From Penicillus capitatus (Eukaryota; Chlorophyta): a stretch of DNA of 64,000 nucleotides. The stretch spans positions 1,550,001-1,614,000 of the forward strand of contig OZ287695.1 of NCBI GenBank assembly GCA_965649825.1. Direction: 5' to 3'. The stretch's first letter is position 1. Every line of letters starts with the position of its first letter. The notes below the pieces were generated by a model. That model was not told where the DNA came from. It saw only the letters and a list, made by a program, of their open reading frames with translations, and made no database searches. Below, one piece after another: positions 12,181 to 23,194 of this stretch. Both the position numbers and the translations under genes were made by a program.

Positions 12181-13332
12181 CTACACTCCTGCAGGAGATG
12201 TCATTCGTCCAGTATCGCTAAATAAGCCGAGGTTCTTCTTCTGTTGGGCGGCAAATTCCCAAATCATCTCAGGACGGTTGAATCCATTTACAATAAGTTT
12301 ATCTGCGTGCGCCTCAATCATCCCATGACCATCTGTGCCAGGTGCTGTCTCCAGGATTGCTGGGAGGACCATGTGCGGAATTCCACGATCGTCCCTCTTG
12401 AAACCAAAGTGGTGGACATGTCCACAGAATACACCTTTTACTCGATTTCCATGCGCGTGAATGGTATCCAGCACAGCATCGTAGTTCCAGAGTAGCATTC
12501 CTGGTCGACAGATGCCTGGCAGAAGAGGCATGTGACAAAACACTAACACATTCTGTTCGGCCGCCTTGGCATCTTCCAGTTCTTTATCAAACCACTCCAG
12601 CTGTTTATCGCCCACAGCTCCATTGTAGAAGACAAATCTCTGATTCAGTCCTTCCAGATTGCCAGTAAAATCATCTTCTTTGACGGCGTCTTTCTTCTTT
12701 GCCTTCAGGAGCTTTCGGAAAACGGTACTGTCCGGGATCAGTTTAATATCAGAACGAGCAGTTAAGATGTCATGAGCGCGTCTATAGTTTGGATGAGATT
12801 CGTCCCATGCATAGGTCGACACGTCACAGCCATCCAACACAATCAGCTTCCATCCATCGGCAGGCACAAAAGCATAGTAACCATGTTCTTCTTCCGTATG
12901 CGTTTTCGCCCGCGTTCCGTTCACCATTCCAAGCGTATTCAACAGATGCTCACGATCGACGGGGTGACAGACGCAGTGGTTGCCCAGTACGTGTCGCACG
13001 TCTACATGAGCCGGGAGCTTTGCGAAGATGTCCAATACGGCTTGGAGTGCCTGTTCGCTGGTGTCAGTGACCACGTTATAGGCATCGATGATGTCGCCAA
13101 GGTTTACGACGCAATTCGCGTTCTGCACTGTCCATGAGCTCACCGCCTGTTCGACGCACGTCAGCGCGTTACGATAGTAACGCTTGGAGCCCGAGCACCC
13201 CGCGGCGTCATCCATGTTGGCATACTGTATGTCACTCAGGATCCCGACTTTCAGCTGAGCTGGTCGGGGAGCAGCGACACCTGCACGCCCGGAGTGCATA
13301 CAGTTGACGGTGAACACATTTCGCGCAGCCAT
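12181..13332 (-). CDS. ADPRM: Manganese-dependent ADP-ribose/CDP-alcohol diphosphatase (metallophosphoesterase)
   Basis: Calcineurin-like phosphoesterase that hydrolyses ADP-ribose and CDP-alcohols. All metal-binding blocks are present in order: GILSDIQY, NLGDIIDA, LGNHCV, FCHMPLLPG and GHVHHFGF. The blocks RYYRNAL, EHGYYAFVPADGWKLIVLDG and GNLEGLNQRFVFYNG also match the ADPRM family. It is intronless, which is unusual here, and about 383 residues long. The first ATG in frame is 13332 (MAARNVF); a longer frame upstream has no ATG. Cytosolic location is likely. It diverges from OST48 across about 470 bp. Confidence 0.9.
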   Translation of the reverse strand: MAARNVFTVNCMHSGRAGVAAPRPAQLKVGILSDIQYANMDDAAGCSGSKRYYRNALTCVEQAVSSWTVQNANCVVNLGDIIDAYNVVTDTSEQALQAVLDIFAKLPAHVDVRHVLGNHCVCHPVDREHLLNTLGMVNGTRAKTHTEEEHGYYAFVPADGWKLIVLDGCDVSTYAWDESHPNYRRAHDILTARSDIKLIPDSTVFRKLLKAKKKDAVKEDDFTGNLEGLNQRFVFYNGAVGDKQLEWFDKELEDAKAAEQNVLVFCHMPLLPGICRPGMLLWNYDAVLDTIHAHGNRVKGVFCGHVHHFGFKRDDRGIPHMVLPAILETAPGTDGHGMIEAHADKLIVNGFNRPEMIWEFAAQQKKNLGLFSDTGRMTSPAGV

Positions 13333-13805
13333 TTGCGTGTTTCTTCCTTGATCCGGCGTTAAAGCGACACGAGTCGACCTACACACGTCACAAAAATGGC
13401 TTGGTCGAGGATCGGTCTTCAAATTTGGAGTAGCGCTCGCTTATGATCCACACATGACAACCACACGTACACGTGAAGCGGGGACACCGTTCAACGAACG
13501 CAACCGCGTCGTACATGCGGCAACCGTGAACCGAGAGAAAGAGACATGAAACGTCCGGCACCCACCTGTTGCGCAGTGAGGGAGCAGAAGTGTTGGTGCG
13601 GGAAGACTGAGACGAACAAGTGACGACTGTTACCAAAGAATTAATGATACCTAGAAAGATCACCAAGTCGAAGTTGGACGCGACGCTGAGTGGTGAAGAG
13701 ACATCGAATTTCCTTGCATGTGATGGGACTGCTGGCTTTAGATGTCACATCATGTGAGCGCATCAACTTCTCTCCCCCTGCTCCCACAGGCGAAGAATCT
13801 GCTGG
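13333..13805. promoter_or_regulatory. Divergent upstream region, ADPRM / OST48
   Basis: 470 bp between two diverging starts. A GTCACATC motif at about 13744 lies 60 bp before the OST48 ATG. The ORFs within it show no family match. Confidence 0.4.
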
Positions 13806-15116
13806 ATGATGCGCGTCTGTTTTTGGATCTTCTCTCTCCTAATCGTCGCGGCAGCCGCGAAGACGCCTGCGAAGAAACGCATTTTGGTCATCCTCGAAAA
13901 TGAGGAGCTCAAAACGACGCATGCGTTGTTTTTTGATGACTTGAAGGCGAAAGGATTCACCGTGACATTTCGATTTGAAAAAGACAAAGGAGTTGCGTTA
14001 GAGAAATGGGGAGAGTATCAATACGATAATCTCATTCTGTTTACACCAACAGCTCGACACTTTGGCAGGCGGTTGAGCATCAAAGAAGTGATCGATTTCG
14101 TCGACTCTGGACGAAATCTGATGCTCATTGGCTCACCGGAATTATCCAAACGCGTTTTTGATGTCGGAGCTGAATGCGGAATCGATTTCGAGACGTCGGG
14201 ATCGAACGTACTCGATCATTTTCATCATGCCAAGCTGGAGGGTAAAGACTTCGATCCCCATCTCATCACGGTAGAGCCAGAGAATCGCATTCGCGAGCTC
14301 TTTGATAAACGCAAATCGGGAAGGGCGCAGCATCCTCTCCTCTATCGTGGCATTGGACACAGTGTGGCGGCCGATCAAGAATATGTGACGGTGGCGGTGG
14401 CAGGCAATCCGACTTCCTATTCGTGGGATCCGGATCAACCGACGCCTGAAGTCGAGAAGATGCTCGCGGGACGTGACCTCTCACTGATCAGTATGATGCA
14501 GACACGTCACAATGCACGTGTGACGGTTGTGGGTTCTCTGGATTTTTTCAGCAACGAGCTCTTTACGACGCCCTTTACGTCATCCAAGCATCCATCCAGT
14601 ACAGAACGGATGGTTTCTGGAAACCGGGAATTTGCACAGGACCTCGCTCTTTGGACGTTTCAGTCCATCGGTGTCTTACGCACACGTACCCCTCGGCATT
14701 ATAACCGCATGACGGGTGTGAAGCCTCCCATGTACACCACCAAAGATCCCATTCATTTCGAAGTCGACATCATGGAGTACGTGGAGGATCACTGGCAGCC
14801 TTACCATGCGAAAGACGTGCAATTAGAGTACTATATGATGTCGCCATACATCCGGCTGCCATTGGAGGACCAAGGCAATGGGACATTCGCATTGGATCTC
14901 GTCGCCCCTGATGTCCATGGGGTGTTCAAGTTTCTGGTAACTTACCATCGACCCGGTTACTCGAACGTCGACATCACCGAAATGGCACCCATTCGTCCAT
15001 TTCGCCATGACGAGTATGAACGCTTCATCTTGACGGCCTATCCCTACTATGCCAGTGTCTTTTCGATGATGGTCGGATTTTGGGTCTTTGGGATGATGTA
15101 TCTCTATCACAAGTAG
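13806..15116 (+). CDS. DDOST: OST48 / WBP1, oligosaccharyltransferase 48 kDa subunit
   Basis: Non-catalytic subunit of the ER oligosaccharyltransferase that N-glycosylates nascent proteins. Intronless, 436 residues, matching the family length. Seen: an N-terminal signal peptide (CFWIFSLLIVAAAA), the characteristic ILVILENEELKTTHALFF, YDNLILFTP, NLMLIGSPELS, FSNELFTTPF, MSPYIRLPLE, the luminal FKFLVTYHRPGYS, and a single C-terminal membrane helix (ASVFSMMVGFWVFGMMYLYHK) with a short cytosolic tail. The start is chosen because the signal peptide follows directly. ER membrane. Highly confident. Confidence 0.95.
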   Translation: MMRVCFWIFSLLIVAAAAKTPAKKRILVILENEELKTTHALFFDDLKAKGFTVTFRFEKDKGVALEKWGEYQYDNLILFTPTARHFGRRLSIKEVIDFVDSGRNLMLIGSPELSKRVFDVGAECGIDFETSGSNVLDHFHHAKLEGKDFDPHLITVEPENRIRELFDKRKSGRAQHPLLYRGIGHSVAADQEYVTVAVAGNPTSYSWDPDQPTPEVEKMLAGRDLSLISMMQTRHNARVTVVGSLDFFSNELFTTPFTSSKHPSSTERMVSGNREFAQDLALWTFQSIGVLRTRTPRHYNRMTGVKPPMYTTKDPIHFEVDIMEYVEDHWQPYHAKDVQLEYYMMSPYIRLPLEDQGNGTFALDLVAPDVHGVFKFLVTYHRPGYSNVDITEMAPIRPFRHDEYERFILTAYPYYASVFSMMVGFWVFGMMYLYHK

Positions 15117-15174
15117 CGAGAGACAATTAGTAAAAATCCATCGAGTCCCACCCACCCACTGTCAGAAAAGAGAT

Positions 15175-15622
15175 CTATTTCGTCGCATCTTTTAGATAGG
15201 CAATGAGATCTGCTCGGTCTTGTGGCTTCTTCAGACCAGCAAACACCATCTTCGTCCCTACATCATCACATGCCCCGCCATGAGCGTCGTCGAGCAGAAG
15301 GCAGAGATGGATCGATGCCTGGAATGTATTTCTTGGGATTCAGAAGATAGTCATAGAGCGTGTCCTCTGCCCAGTTGACTTTTTTCTCTTTGTTTGCTTT
15401 GGAGTAGGAGAAGCCAGGAATGGTACCAGATGTGCGTCCAAAGAGACCTCCCAGATTTGGCCCCTAGGCGCGATCAAATGCAGGACGCTGTATCGAAGAC
15501 CGCATCGTTACCTGCTTATGTCCGCCTCCCTTTTCAGCGACGTGACACTGAGCGCATTTTGTTTTAAAGATCTTAGCTCCTTTGGCGGCGTCTCCCGGTG
15601 GCGCTTCCGCAAAAGAAGCCAT
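15175..15622 (-). CDS. CYCS: Mitochondrial cytochrome c
   Basis: Electron carrier between complexes III and IV. Three exons give about 112 residues. Seen: the haem motif [23 protein letters not shown], and the haem-ligand methionine in [12 protein letters not shown], then [13 protein letters not shown] at the end. Intron 1 (15464-15511) is GT-AG. Intron 2 (15258-15318, 61 nt) must begin with GC because the invariant YIPG-TKM join allows no other border. It is easily missed, since no exon exceeds 200 bp. It lies tail-to-tail with OST48, stops 58 bp apart. Confidence 0.95.
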
Positions 15623-15780
15623 GAAAGACGAACGTCACAAATAAGAAATTCTGAGGCGAAAGGAAGACACGTCGATCGACGAGCGCGACAATAAGAGACG
15701 ATGACGGTCAGTCAACAATGATGCAAGGCAGTCGCAGCAGAGACACAATCATTAAAGCGATTCCATCCATGAATGACACA

Positions 15781-16600
15781 TTAGGATTTCAGCAACGACC
15801 GTGTCAGGCTCTCCTTCGCCGAGGCAAATGCTTGAGAGAAGGTCTAGAACACAGAACAGTGTCAGGCATGGATGTCGGGAGGAATGGTGTGGACTTGTTC
15901 TGAGAAATTCAGTTCGAATCCGCCGTCGCTGCCTCGCATGCTGACCCTTGATGCCACTGTCTGGGGATCGATTTCCAGGATCAATCTGCAAAAGACCACC
16001 TGTCACATCATGACGTTCGTGATACGGCCACACACCCGCCGTCCACAATCTCATCCAATGTCAGCAAGACCTGATCGAGGTTCTCCAACGCCGTTTTCTT
16101 CTCCACTACACCTCTAAGCAGAAAAGCAGACGAATGAATAAAAAGTATGAGAAAGAGTGACCTGAGCAAAAGGTTAACGGCTTCATAGAATGCATAGAGC
16201 ACGTTGGACAAAACGAGTTCATTTTCGTCCTGATCTCCTGTCACATAGAAAGTCAAATCTCCAAGCGTCTTGAACACCACCACGTGATCATCGAACAGAA
16301 TAATCTCCGCTGCACGTACAAACATCTTCTGCATGTTCCTTTACACGTCATACCAGTGAACCTTCCCCTCGTGCATTGAATCGGTTGGTTTTGGTATAAA
16401 GGAGCTCTTCAAACTTGCTCTGTTCGGTCACAGTTGACCTACAGAAGTCGTTTGTGTTTTCATTGCCTCGATGAATGGGAGTCTATAATGGACCACTCGG
16501 GTGAGAAGTATTTCACGACAATGCGTTTTCCTTCGGAATCGAGAACGATTACGTTCTTAACGAGTATAGAAGTGGGGTCGACGTCCTTTACGCTCGACAT
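15781..16600 (-). CDS. COPZ: Coatomer subunit zeta (COPI)
   Basis: Small longin-fold subunit of the COPI coat that pairs with gamma-COP in Golgi-to-ER vesicles. Seen: [64 protein letters not shown], the conserved VASRVSMR, and [19 protein letters not shown] at the C-terminus. Five introns are traced; one (16329-16374) appears to have a GC donor, since the only GT alternative would be a 25 nt intron. The intron near 16000 carries the motif TGATGTGACAGG as its probable branch region. The ATG at 16600 is only 93 bp from the pyruvate kinase ATG on the other strand. Confidence 0.9.
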
Positions 16601-16693
16601 GTGACCACGGCTTTGGGAGATATAGAGAGCGTCGGTGGAAGGCAAGGGTCACATCATTGGATAGCGCAACGCGATCGATTGGCGTGTTTAGCG
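16601..16693. promoter_or_regulatory. 93 bp bidirectional promoter, zeta-COP / pyruvate kinase
   Basis: The entire gap between two diverging start codons. It contains GGTCACATCATTGG at about 16647, a copy of the recurrent GTCACATC motif. No TATA element is obvious. Confidence 0.5.
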
Positions 16694-18879
16694 ATGCCGC
16701 GTTTTCTCCAACGCCTTCATTCGAAGAGCCATCTGTTTTCGCAGGATGAGATCAGCAAAATTCTCCAGCCCGTAGATCCGGTCGTCAAGCCATTCAGCGG
16801 CATCAAGGGTTCACTCTCCGGCCGCCAAAGGGCGAAAGACATCTGGTGTGTTTGTTCTAGTCGTCTTCACGATTGGACCATCCTGTCACGACGTCGAAAG
16901 CCTTAGTCAAATCCTTAATGCCGGGGCGACGATTGCACGTGTGGACGTTTCGGTAAACCCGCTGTGCATGACTGGGAATGGTCATGAGATGTGGGTGTAG
17001 TGGGGTGATGTATCTTACCACATACGTTCTCTCAAAAATCTGCAGCTGGCAATGAAGAAGACAAAACACATGTGTGCGGTGATGTTGGATACCAGTGGTC
17101 GCGAAATTAAAGTGAAACGTAAAGTGGAACCGACCGAGGATGGATGGTGGACACACAGCGAGGGGTATGAAGTGGATGTGGGCCAAGAAGTGCATCACAC
17201 CTGTCACATCATCTTTGTGTGAGATTTTGCCATAGATCACGCTCACGGCACGAGATGTCCAAGCATCATCAAGTGTTCTGCCACTGGACTATAAAAAACT
17301 CAGCGAAATGGCGCAGCCAGGGGATCATATCTACATCTCTCGTTACCTGCAAACGGGATCCGATTCTTCTGTTTATCTAACAGTCTTTCTACTGGCCCCC
17401 GATCGAACTCGATCATCACACTTGTGGATTTAGGTGAAAGATGTGACGTCGACAGATGTCACGTGTGAGGTGCAGAACAAAGCAGTGCTTCAAGGACTGT
17501 TGACCATTTGGCACATCGAACGCGTTCCGTACGGTCCGATCTCCAACAAACAGAATGAACTGCCGCTTCTGACGGATGAAGACAAGAAAGCGATCCGCGA
17601 ACTTGCGGCAGAATTTGAAATCGATTTCATTTCGCTCTCGCACTCGCGAGAGGCCGAAGACATTGACGAGGCCAGAGATTTCATGAAGAGTGTCGGCAGT
17701 CCTTCCACCAAGATCATTGCCAAGGTCGAAACCAAATACGCACTAACCCGTTTCAAAGACATCCTCAACAAAGCGGATGGTCTCATGATCAGTCGGGCCA
17801 ATCTGGGTCTCGACGTCCCTGCCGAAAAAATTGCACTCATTCAGAAGAATATGATTTCGTGGTGCAATCTGTTGGGAAAGCCATGCATTGTGACGCGTGT
17901 GGTCGATACCATGATTCATTCCCCTCGACCCACACGTGCCGAAGCAACAGACTGTGCAAATATCATCTTGGATGGGGCAGATGGATATGTGCTGGGAGCC
18001 GAGACATTGAGAGGCAAGTTTCCAGTTGAGACAGTCACGACCGTTTTGGACATCGGCCGAATGGCTGAACAGCAATTCGATCATAACAGGCACTATGACT
18101 ATCTCATGGATGTAAGGAAGGCTGTGCATCAAAGTGTGACTTTTCTGAGATGTGTGATTTGTGTCTAGGAAGCGATCGAGAGTCAACAGCAACAAGCACT
18201 GCAGTCCGATTCGATGAGCAGATCGGCATCGGAGGCATCGGATATGAAACTTGCGGCAGCATCCACGCCGTCCTATGCAGATTTCTCAAATGCTGTCCAG
18301 GCCATCGCGACGGTGGCCGCGCGTGAGGACAGCGATGAATGGGTGGCGACTCCTATGCGTCAATCGCTCAACACAGGCATCCCCTATTTGTCGAAGGTGG
18401 AATCGATCGCATCCTCTGCTGTGCGAGCAGCAGTGAAACTTGACGCAAAGCTTTTGGTGGTTTTTACGCATTCTGGTCACACATCACACTTGGTCGCTAA
18501 GTACCGACCCAAAATGCCGATCCTCACTCTCGTTGTGCCTCGAATCAAGTCAAATGCACTTACCTGGAAGCTTGAAGGAAGAGAAGTGGCACGACAGTGT
18601 TTACTGGTGCGTGGACTCCTTCCCATGCTGGCAGCCCCGAAGGCCACTGCAAAAGACACCCTCAAAGACGCCATTCTGGCGGCAAAGATCAAAGGATTGA
18701 TCGGAGAAGGGGATCGCGTGGTTGTGGTTCAGCGTATTCACGAGGACTTTGCTCTGAAGATCATGGGAGTGGATGAACTGCTGGTTTCGCCAGATCCATC
18801 ACAAAAGCAGAAGAAGATTCCTCACATCGGCCATTTGAGGACTCTGTCCGAAGTCACAGACGTCACAGCCAGACGCTAA
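16694..18879 (+). CDS. Divergent pyruvate kinase-like protein
   Basis: About 590 residues spread over six exons (first intron about 52 nt, joining GIK-VVFTIGP). The fold is recognisable: VVFTIGPSC, NAGATIARVDVS, MLDTSGREIKV, KIIAKVETKYAL, ADGLMISRANLGLDVPAEKI, PRPTRAEATDCANIILDGADG, then a C-domain with FTHSGHTSHLVAKYRPKMPI. Key positions differ from active enzymes: the usual GPEIRT is GREIKV, and in the metal/substrate loop MVARGDLG the aspartate is asparagine (SRANLG). It may have lost or changed its activity; a Ser/Gln-rich insert precedes the C-domain. The start at 16694 is the first ATG consistent with the exon. Shares a 93 bp promoter with zeta-COP. Confidence 0.82.
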
Positions 18880-19128
18880 TAACCACCCCCTATATCCTTT
18901 TCAAACAACCTCAGTTGATTCTATCCTATTCCCTTCTCAAACGACACAGAATTGAAATTCGACGGTTTCTAAGGCGTGTTGTGTTTTCTCTTGTCGTTGT
19001 CCGGTGTTCCAAACAACAGCAATAGAAACTGCATCTCAATCTATGGTGTTATGATGAGGCAGGATTTTTGTTGTTAGTGTTCCCAATCCGCGATGATGTG
19101 ACGTCTGGCACGTGCACAGAATAGCGAC
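18880..19128. other. Intergenic, pyruvate kinase 3' / RAD51C 5'
   Basis: About 250 bp. The motif GATGATGTGACGTC at about 19091 lies 38 bp before the RAD51C ATG. Nothing else is recognised. Confidence 0.4.
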
Positions 19129-20642
19129 ATGAAGCTTATCGATGACCTGTCACATCTTGCGTTCCGCATCTATCGGATGTCAGCCGTCTATCGGCGCGAA
19201 GTGGTCACGCTTCCCTTGGCGGATGCCGTCAAGGAAAAGCTCTTGATTCAAGGATATCGAACTGTGGCGGATCTCGCCTACCGAACATCACACGAATTGA
19301 TCGACGGTGCGTGTATGTGGCATCTGCCGAAGCGCTCGTGGGTCCCCAGAGGTGGGACTGACGACATTAGAGGCTGTGGATGTCCTCCGCGTCACCACCT
19401 CCAGCGACATTGGTCAGATCGTCTTCAGACGAGCAATGGGGGCGATCCGTTGTTTACTTGCAGAGCCCTGTTCTGCAGCCCATCTTCTGACGATGGAACA
19501 GCAAAAGATGCAGAGGATTTCAACATCGTGTGCCGAGTTGGATGCGTTGATGCAGGGAGGTGTACAGACAGGACGTGTCACTGAATTCTGTAGGGCAGCA
19601 CAGATTCTCCACAGTTGAGTTCCGTAAAGTGTCATGCGATTAGGTGGAGGACCCGGTATTGGAAAAACGCAGATCGGGTGAGCACCGGTCCTTTGTATTT
19701 CGGTCAACACACCGTCCATGTAATGTGTGACATGGACTGTTGTTATCTAGTATACAGTTATGTGTGAACGCACGTCTCCCTGTTGAACAGACAGGTCTCG
19801 ACGGGGATTCCATTGTCATCGGTAACCGTATCGTGTTTTTGATCGGGTACCGGATTCCTGTTTCTAGATACCGAAGGCAGCTTTTCTATAGATCGCCTGG
19901 TTGAGATTGCACAAGGAACACTCGATGCTCAGCATCCGACAACTAGGCAGAGCCCACAAGGATCGGTACCGTCATCGCCTTGGCCGTTCCATCACTTCCT
20001 GCACTTTGATTTCCATCACAGGTCCCACATATGACTATAGAGAGTGTCCTCTCGGGCGTTCACTATTTCAGAGTGCACAATCACATCCAGCAGGTATAGG
20101 GTAGAGAGCATGTGTGGAGTATTGTGTCCGTGTGCTGCAGCTGGCGGTGTTTGAGACGCTGCCGAATTTTCTCCAAAAACATCCGCGTGTGCGGTTGATC
20201 ATTGTGGACAGCATTTCGTTCCATTTTCGTCAAGGATTCGTTGACATGGGTCACAGGATGCGTGTGCTCAATCGAGTGGCTCAAAACTTGATGGAACTAG
20301 CAGAGTCGACCCACACTGCCGTAACCAGATCTCCTTGAACGAATGCCGTGTCACTTCTCTGTCGCACTCAGGTCGTTTTCATGAATCAAGTCACGAAGCG
20401 CTTCTATGAGAATAACGAATCGGAGACGATCCCCGTTTTGGGTATTCCAATCGATGGGTTGGTGGCCATTTTCTGATTCATGGAGTACTTTAGGGAACTC
20501 GTGGGGGCAGTGCACGAACACACAGGTCAGACTCTACTGGAATGCCTCCACCCGATACGCAGGAGTCTACAAAGCACCTGACATGGAGCGCAGGGCCGTC
20601 CCTTTTCAAATCACCAAAGACGGCATACGAAATCTCTCATAG
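19129..20642 (+). CDS. RAD51C: RAD51C, RecA-family recombinase paralogue
   Basis: Strand-exchange mediator in homologous recombination. Ten short exons are traced, each joint restoring the family pattern: LPLADAVKEKLLIQGYRTVADL, STSCAELDALMQGGV, Walker A GGPGIGKTQ, QLCVNARLP, DTEGSFSIDRL, SVLSGVHYFRVHNH, Walker B RLIIVDSISFHFR, VVFMNQVTKRF, LGNSWGQCTNTQVRLYWN and PFQITKDGIRNLS. This pattern distinguishes RAD51C from DMC1, RAD51 and XRCC3. An upstream in-frame GTCACATC in exon 1 could mark a further intron, so the start (19129, or the ATG at 19177) is not certain. It ends 28 bp from the stop of the next gene on the other strand. Confidence 0.9.
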
Positions 20643-20670
20643 ACACAACAGAAGCAGCAATCAGACTCTA

Positions 20671-21126
20671 TCAGCAAAGACAACACGCTTTCTCTATTTG
20701 TCCTCTAGTCCTCCTACATTCGACAAAACCGTCATCGCTCTCCTCACAGAAACTGACGCGGACTTTGATGGACGTGTTCGGTTTTTCAAAGAGGGGCACA
20801 CAGCAGAATAGCATCCCTAAGGGAAGATCACGTCTGAGGTCGTTCCTGAGAAATGCAGGAGAGATAGCACCGATCATTCCGCCGTTGAAGAATATCCCTA
20901 CCACCATGGGATTGTAGCGCAATGGGATTCTTAAGTACTGTCCCACAACAGACTGCGAAATGAAACTCGTCTCTTCTAAATCTGCACAGAAAGAACACGT
21001 TCTCCTGTCTTCAGCTCAAAGGAGGAACTGACCAAGGAGAAGGTGAATAGCAATGCATCCCACGAGAAAAAGCAGAAAGGAAAAGAAGGCTCCAAGTTTC
21101 AGTAGCAGTGCCTTTCGTGGCGACAT
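20671..21126 (-). CDS. Small single-pass membrane or secreted protein, unknown
   Basis: Not recognised. Two exons joined by a 49 nt intron give about 130 residues. The start at 21126 opens MSPRKALLLKLGAFFSFLLF, a signal peptide or type II anchor. A second hydrophobic stretch (NPMVVGIFFNGGMIGAISPAF) follows in exon 2, then a polar part containing several cysteines. It is packed tail-to-tail against RAD51C (28 bp between stops). ER or plastid membrane is possible; no function is assigned. Confidence 0.5.
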
Positions 21127-21193
21127 GGGCGTCGTCGTTGCACCGCGTTGAGTCATCTCACGCCTCGTTACACTTCAAACGCAATCAAGCGTT

Positions 21194-23148
21194 ATGATGA
21201 AGTCGCAGCGACATGTGCATGACGCGCGATCGGAGTGTCAAGTGATCAACGAACAGCTCATCCGAGAGGGCATTCGGGTAGATGTCTGACGCGTTCTTTC
21301 GATTGCGATCGATGGCATATGGTCTGCACGTTAGATCGATGATGAGGCGACGTCTCTCGAAGAGAAGCGCCAGACGATGGCTTTCGGGGACATCGAGACA
21401 CTCAGTCTCAGTTTTCGAAACGTTATCGCCATCGAGTATCTCCATGGGCTGCACGCATTGAAGAAACTGCAATTGGATAACAATCAGTTATCCGTCATCC
21501 AGAATCTCGATGCTTTGGTGCCGTAGCCTCTCAGCAATGCAGGGCACGTCACATCACGAATTGGATAGGTGAATCTTGAGTGGTTGGATCTTTCCTTCAA
21601 CCGAATCGAAAAGATCGACGGACTGGACAGACTCACAAAGCTGACGGATCTATCGCTCTTTGATAACAGAATCAAAAGGATCGAGAATATGGATGCTCTG
21701 AAGAAACTGCAGATCTTGTCCATCGGTATGCCGAACAACAGAATTTCTACATTTCCTTAAAGGACGAAGCATTCATGCCAGGCAATAATCAGATCTCTCA
21801 TCTGGAGGATGTCGATTATCTGAGGCGATTTAAGGAACTGCGTGTGCTGAGGATCTCAGAGAATCCTTTGTGTCAAGTCTTGTCAATGCTATCCACCAAA
21901 CACAGGGGCGTATGGCTTCCGCATATCAGGTGGAAGGCTATCGAAGCTATTTGTTGTCTCGTTTGGAGAATCTCAAGAGTCTGGACTACAAAGCAGTCTA
22001 TCAGGATGAGATCGATGATGCCAAAGAGCAGCATCAAGTACCGCGGTCCTTTCTTCTTCATCTTCAACATTGCATGATGTGACAGGACGATCTGCTCGAA
22101 ATCGTTGAGAAAGAAGAGAGGGAAGAAGAACGTGAAGCAGCGGAGGAGGAAGAAAGGAAGAACAACGAACAGATGTCCAAAGCAAATCTCGCCGATGTCT
22201 GCGATCTCTTACAGAACATGGAAAAGAGTGACCCAGATTGGCAGCGACTGGCACACATTCCGGCAGTCAGAGAAGTGTGGAATGAGACCAAAGCAAAGTT
22301 CGACAGCAGCTCTGAAGACTTCAAGGTTTTGGCTCGGTGATGTGACAGCCACTGTCACATCGATGGACGCTCTAGGTAGCCATCCTAGAAATGGAAAAGA
22401 AGAAAGAAATGGAGACCGATCTCTGGCACGGCTCACTGACTGCCTGCATACAATCCAAAACAGCGCATTGTCGAGATCTGATTGCGTGCTTTGAAAAGGA
22501 GAAGAAGGCTCTTTTGCAGAGAGAAGAGATCCGTCCATTGGATCGCACTTCATCTCTGAAGGCAAAGCTGATGCGACTGAAACAACACCTCATCGTGCTC
22601 GCGGAAGAGATGCAAGATATTCGATGTCAGTTCCATCAAGAGTACGAAGCAGTTTTAGTGAATCTTAGTGCTGAAAAGACGACCCTCTACGCGACATTCT
22701 TCACTCAGGTTCACTCTCCGAACGGTGGTCGGTCTTTGCTTGCCAACACTGTTGGTGTGACCAGGTCCGCGATCTTATGAATGCATGCAGTAATGCACTG
22801 AATTCTGCTGCATTGGGCGCGTTTGAAAAAGTCCAGTTGGAAGGCGGTTCCGAGAAAGTTCTGCCGGAAGCGGCACAACAAATTCTACATGACAGGGATG
22901 TCCTGATGGCTGTCCTTCAGAGCAGCCAGGACTACAAAGCCGCTCAAATTGATACTGTCGAAGATGAATGCGTCCGAAAGGAGACAGCATCCGTAGAACA
23001 AATCTCTCGACAGTTATCCCTTGAAGAAAAACGACGTTACAGGAATGCAATCTCCCAAATGTTGGCATATATTGAACGAAACATGACAGATGCAGACGAC
23101 GACCAGTCTGAGCACTCGGCGACACTACAGTCTGCAGACCATGAATGA
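21194..23148 (+). CDS. DRC3: Dynein regulatory complex subunit 3 (LRRC48)
   Basis: Component of the nexin-dynein regulatory complex of motile cilia. Seen: the N-terminal [17 protein letters not shown], leucine-rich repeats ([98 protein letters not shown]), then long coiled coils to the C-terminus. Six introns are traced; several carry GATGTGAC or GTCACATC, and the one ending near 22373 contains a perfect 10 bp inverted repeat. At about 500 residues it is near the animal and algal homologues. Its presence implies a motile flagellum in the life cycle. Confidence 0.92.
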
Positions 23149-23194
23149 AATACATATCAATCTTGGACGACAACGACGAGGGCGATGTTGTGAA

